This document shows positions 36,189 through 36,242 of a stretch of 36,242 bases of DNA, in pieces. The notes beneath the pieces are model-generated. The model ran no database searches, was not told the origin of the DNA, and saw only the letters and a list, made by a program, of their open reading frames with translations. Within the stretch, counting starts at the first letter, position 1. Every line of letters begins with the position of its first letter. Source of the stretch: Nocardioides sp. (GTDB lineage Bacteria > Actinomycetota > Actinomycetes > Propionibacteriales > Nocardioidaceae); the NCBI GenBank assembly GCA_025966445.1, contig JAICRP010000004.1, forward strand, positions 1 to 36,242, read 5' to 3'. A program made the position numbers and the translations under genes.

Positions 36189-36242
36189 ATGGACACCCCG
36201 ACGCTCCTCAAGGAGCTGGCACCGACCGTCGAGGACAACCTC
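36189..36242 (+). CDS. 5' end of a CDS leaving the window; possibly acyl-ACP desaturase
   Basis: MDTPTLLKELAPTVEDNL... resembles the N-terminus of actinobacterial acyl-ACP desaturases; only 18 codons visible. Confidence 0.35.
   Translation, partial: MDTPTLLKELAPTVEDNL

Noticed and set aside
1-36242. CRISPR array, tRNA/rRNA, insertion sequence or prophage
   Set aside because: No repeat-spacer periodicity, tRNA-like fold, transposase or phage-like protein was recognised anywhere in the window.

Overview
36.2 kb chromosomal window from a very high-GC actinobacterium; a Nocardioides-like propionibacterial origin is an inference from protein style only. I saw no rRNA, tRNA, CRISPR array or transposase. 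Main contents, left to right: (i) a SARP/AAA/LuxR fusion regulator flanked by a BBE-type FAD oxidase and a divergent secreted orphan protein; (ii) an MFS transporter, a lipoprotein alpha/beta-hydrolase and a SigE-family ECF sigma factor with its one-TM partner; (iii) hsp20 divergent from a MerR/HspR-like regulator; (iv) an iron-siderophore uptake island (2 FecCD permeases, ATPase, SBP, SIP) with two near-consensus DtxR/IdeR boxes; (v) EcsC, DHFR-like and MBL-fold genes; (vi) a LAL-type LuxR regulator embedded in an apparent redox/aromatic-modification cluster (FAD monooxygenase, two small paralogous ABM-like proteins, VOC protein, DODA/LigB-type extradiol dioxygenase, PQ-loop protein); (vii) an S41 protease and an M36 metalloprotease with PKD-like repeats. 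The most interesting signals are regulatory. First, heptamer direct repeats (TCAAGTC) with 11-bp periodicity flank the SARP gene in front of both neighbours. Second, a ~20-bp element, (T/C)TGTCGGT(C/T)CT(G/C)CCCCATG, occurs three times, each 60-71 nt upstream of a start codon in the LAL cluster. Third, six genes have a TANNNT -10 hexamer exactly 6-7 nt before the start codon, which predicts leaderless mRNAs; in the two iron promoters this hexamer lies inside the IdeR box. All functional calls come from reading the translated sequence; no database search was run.
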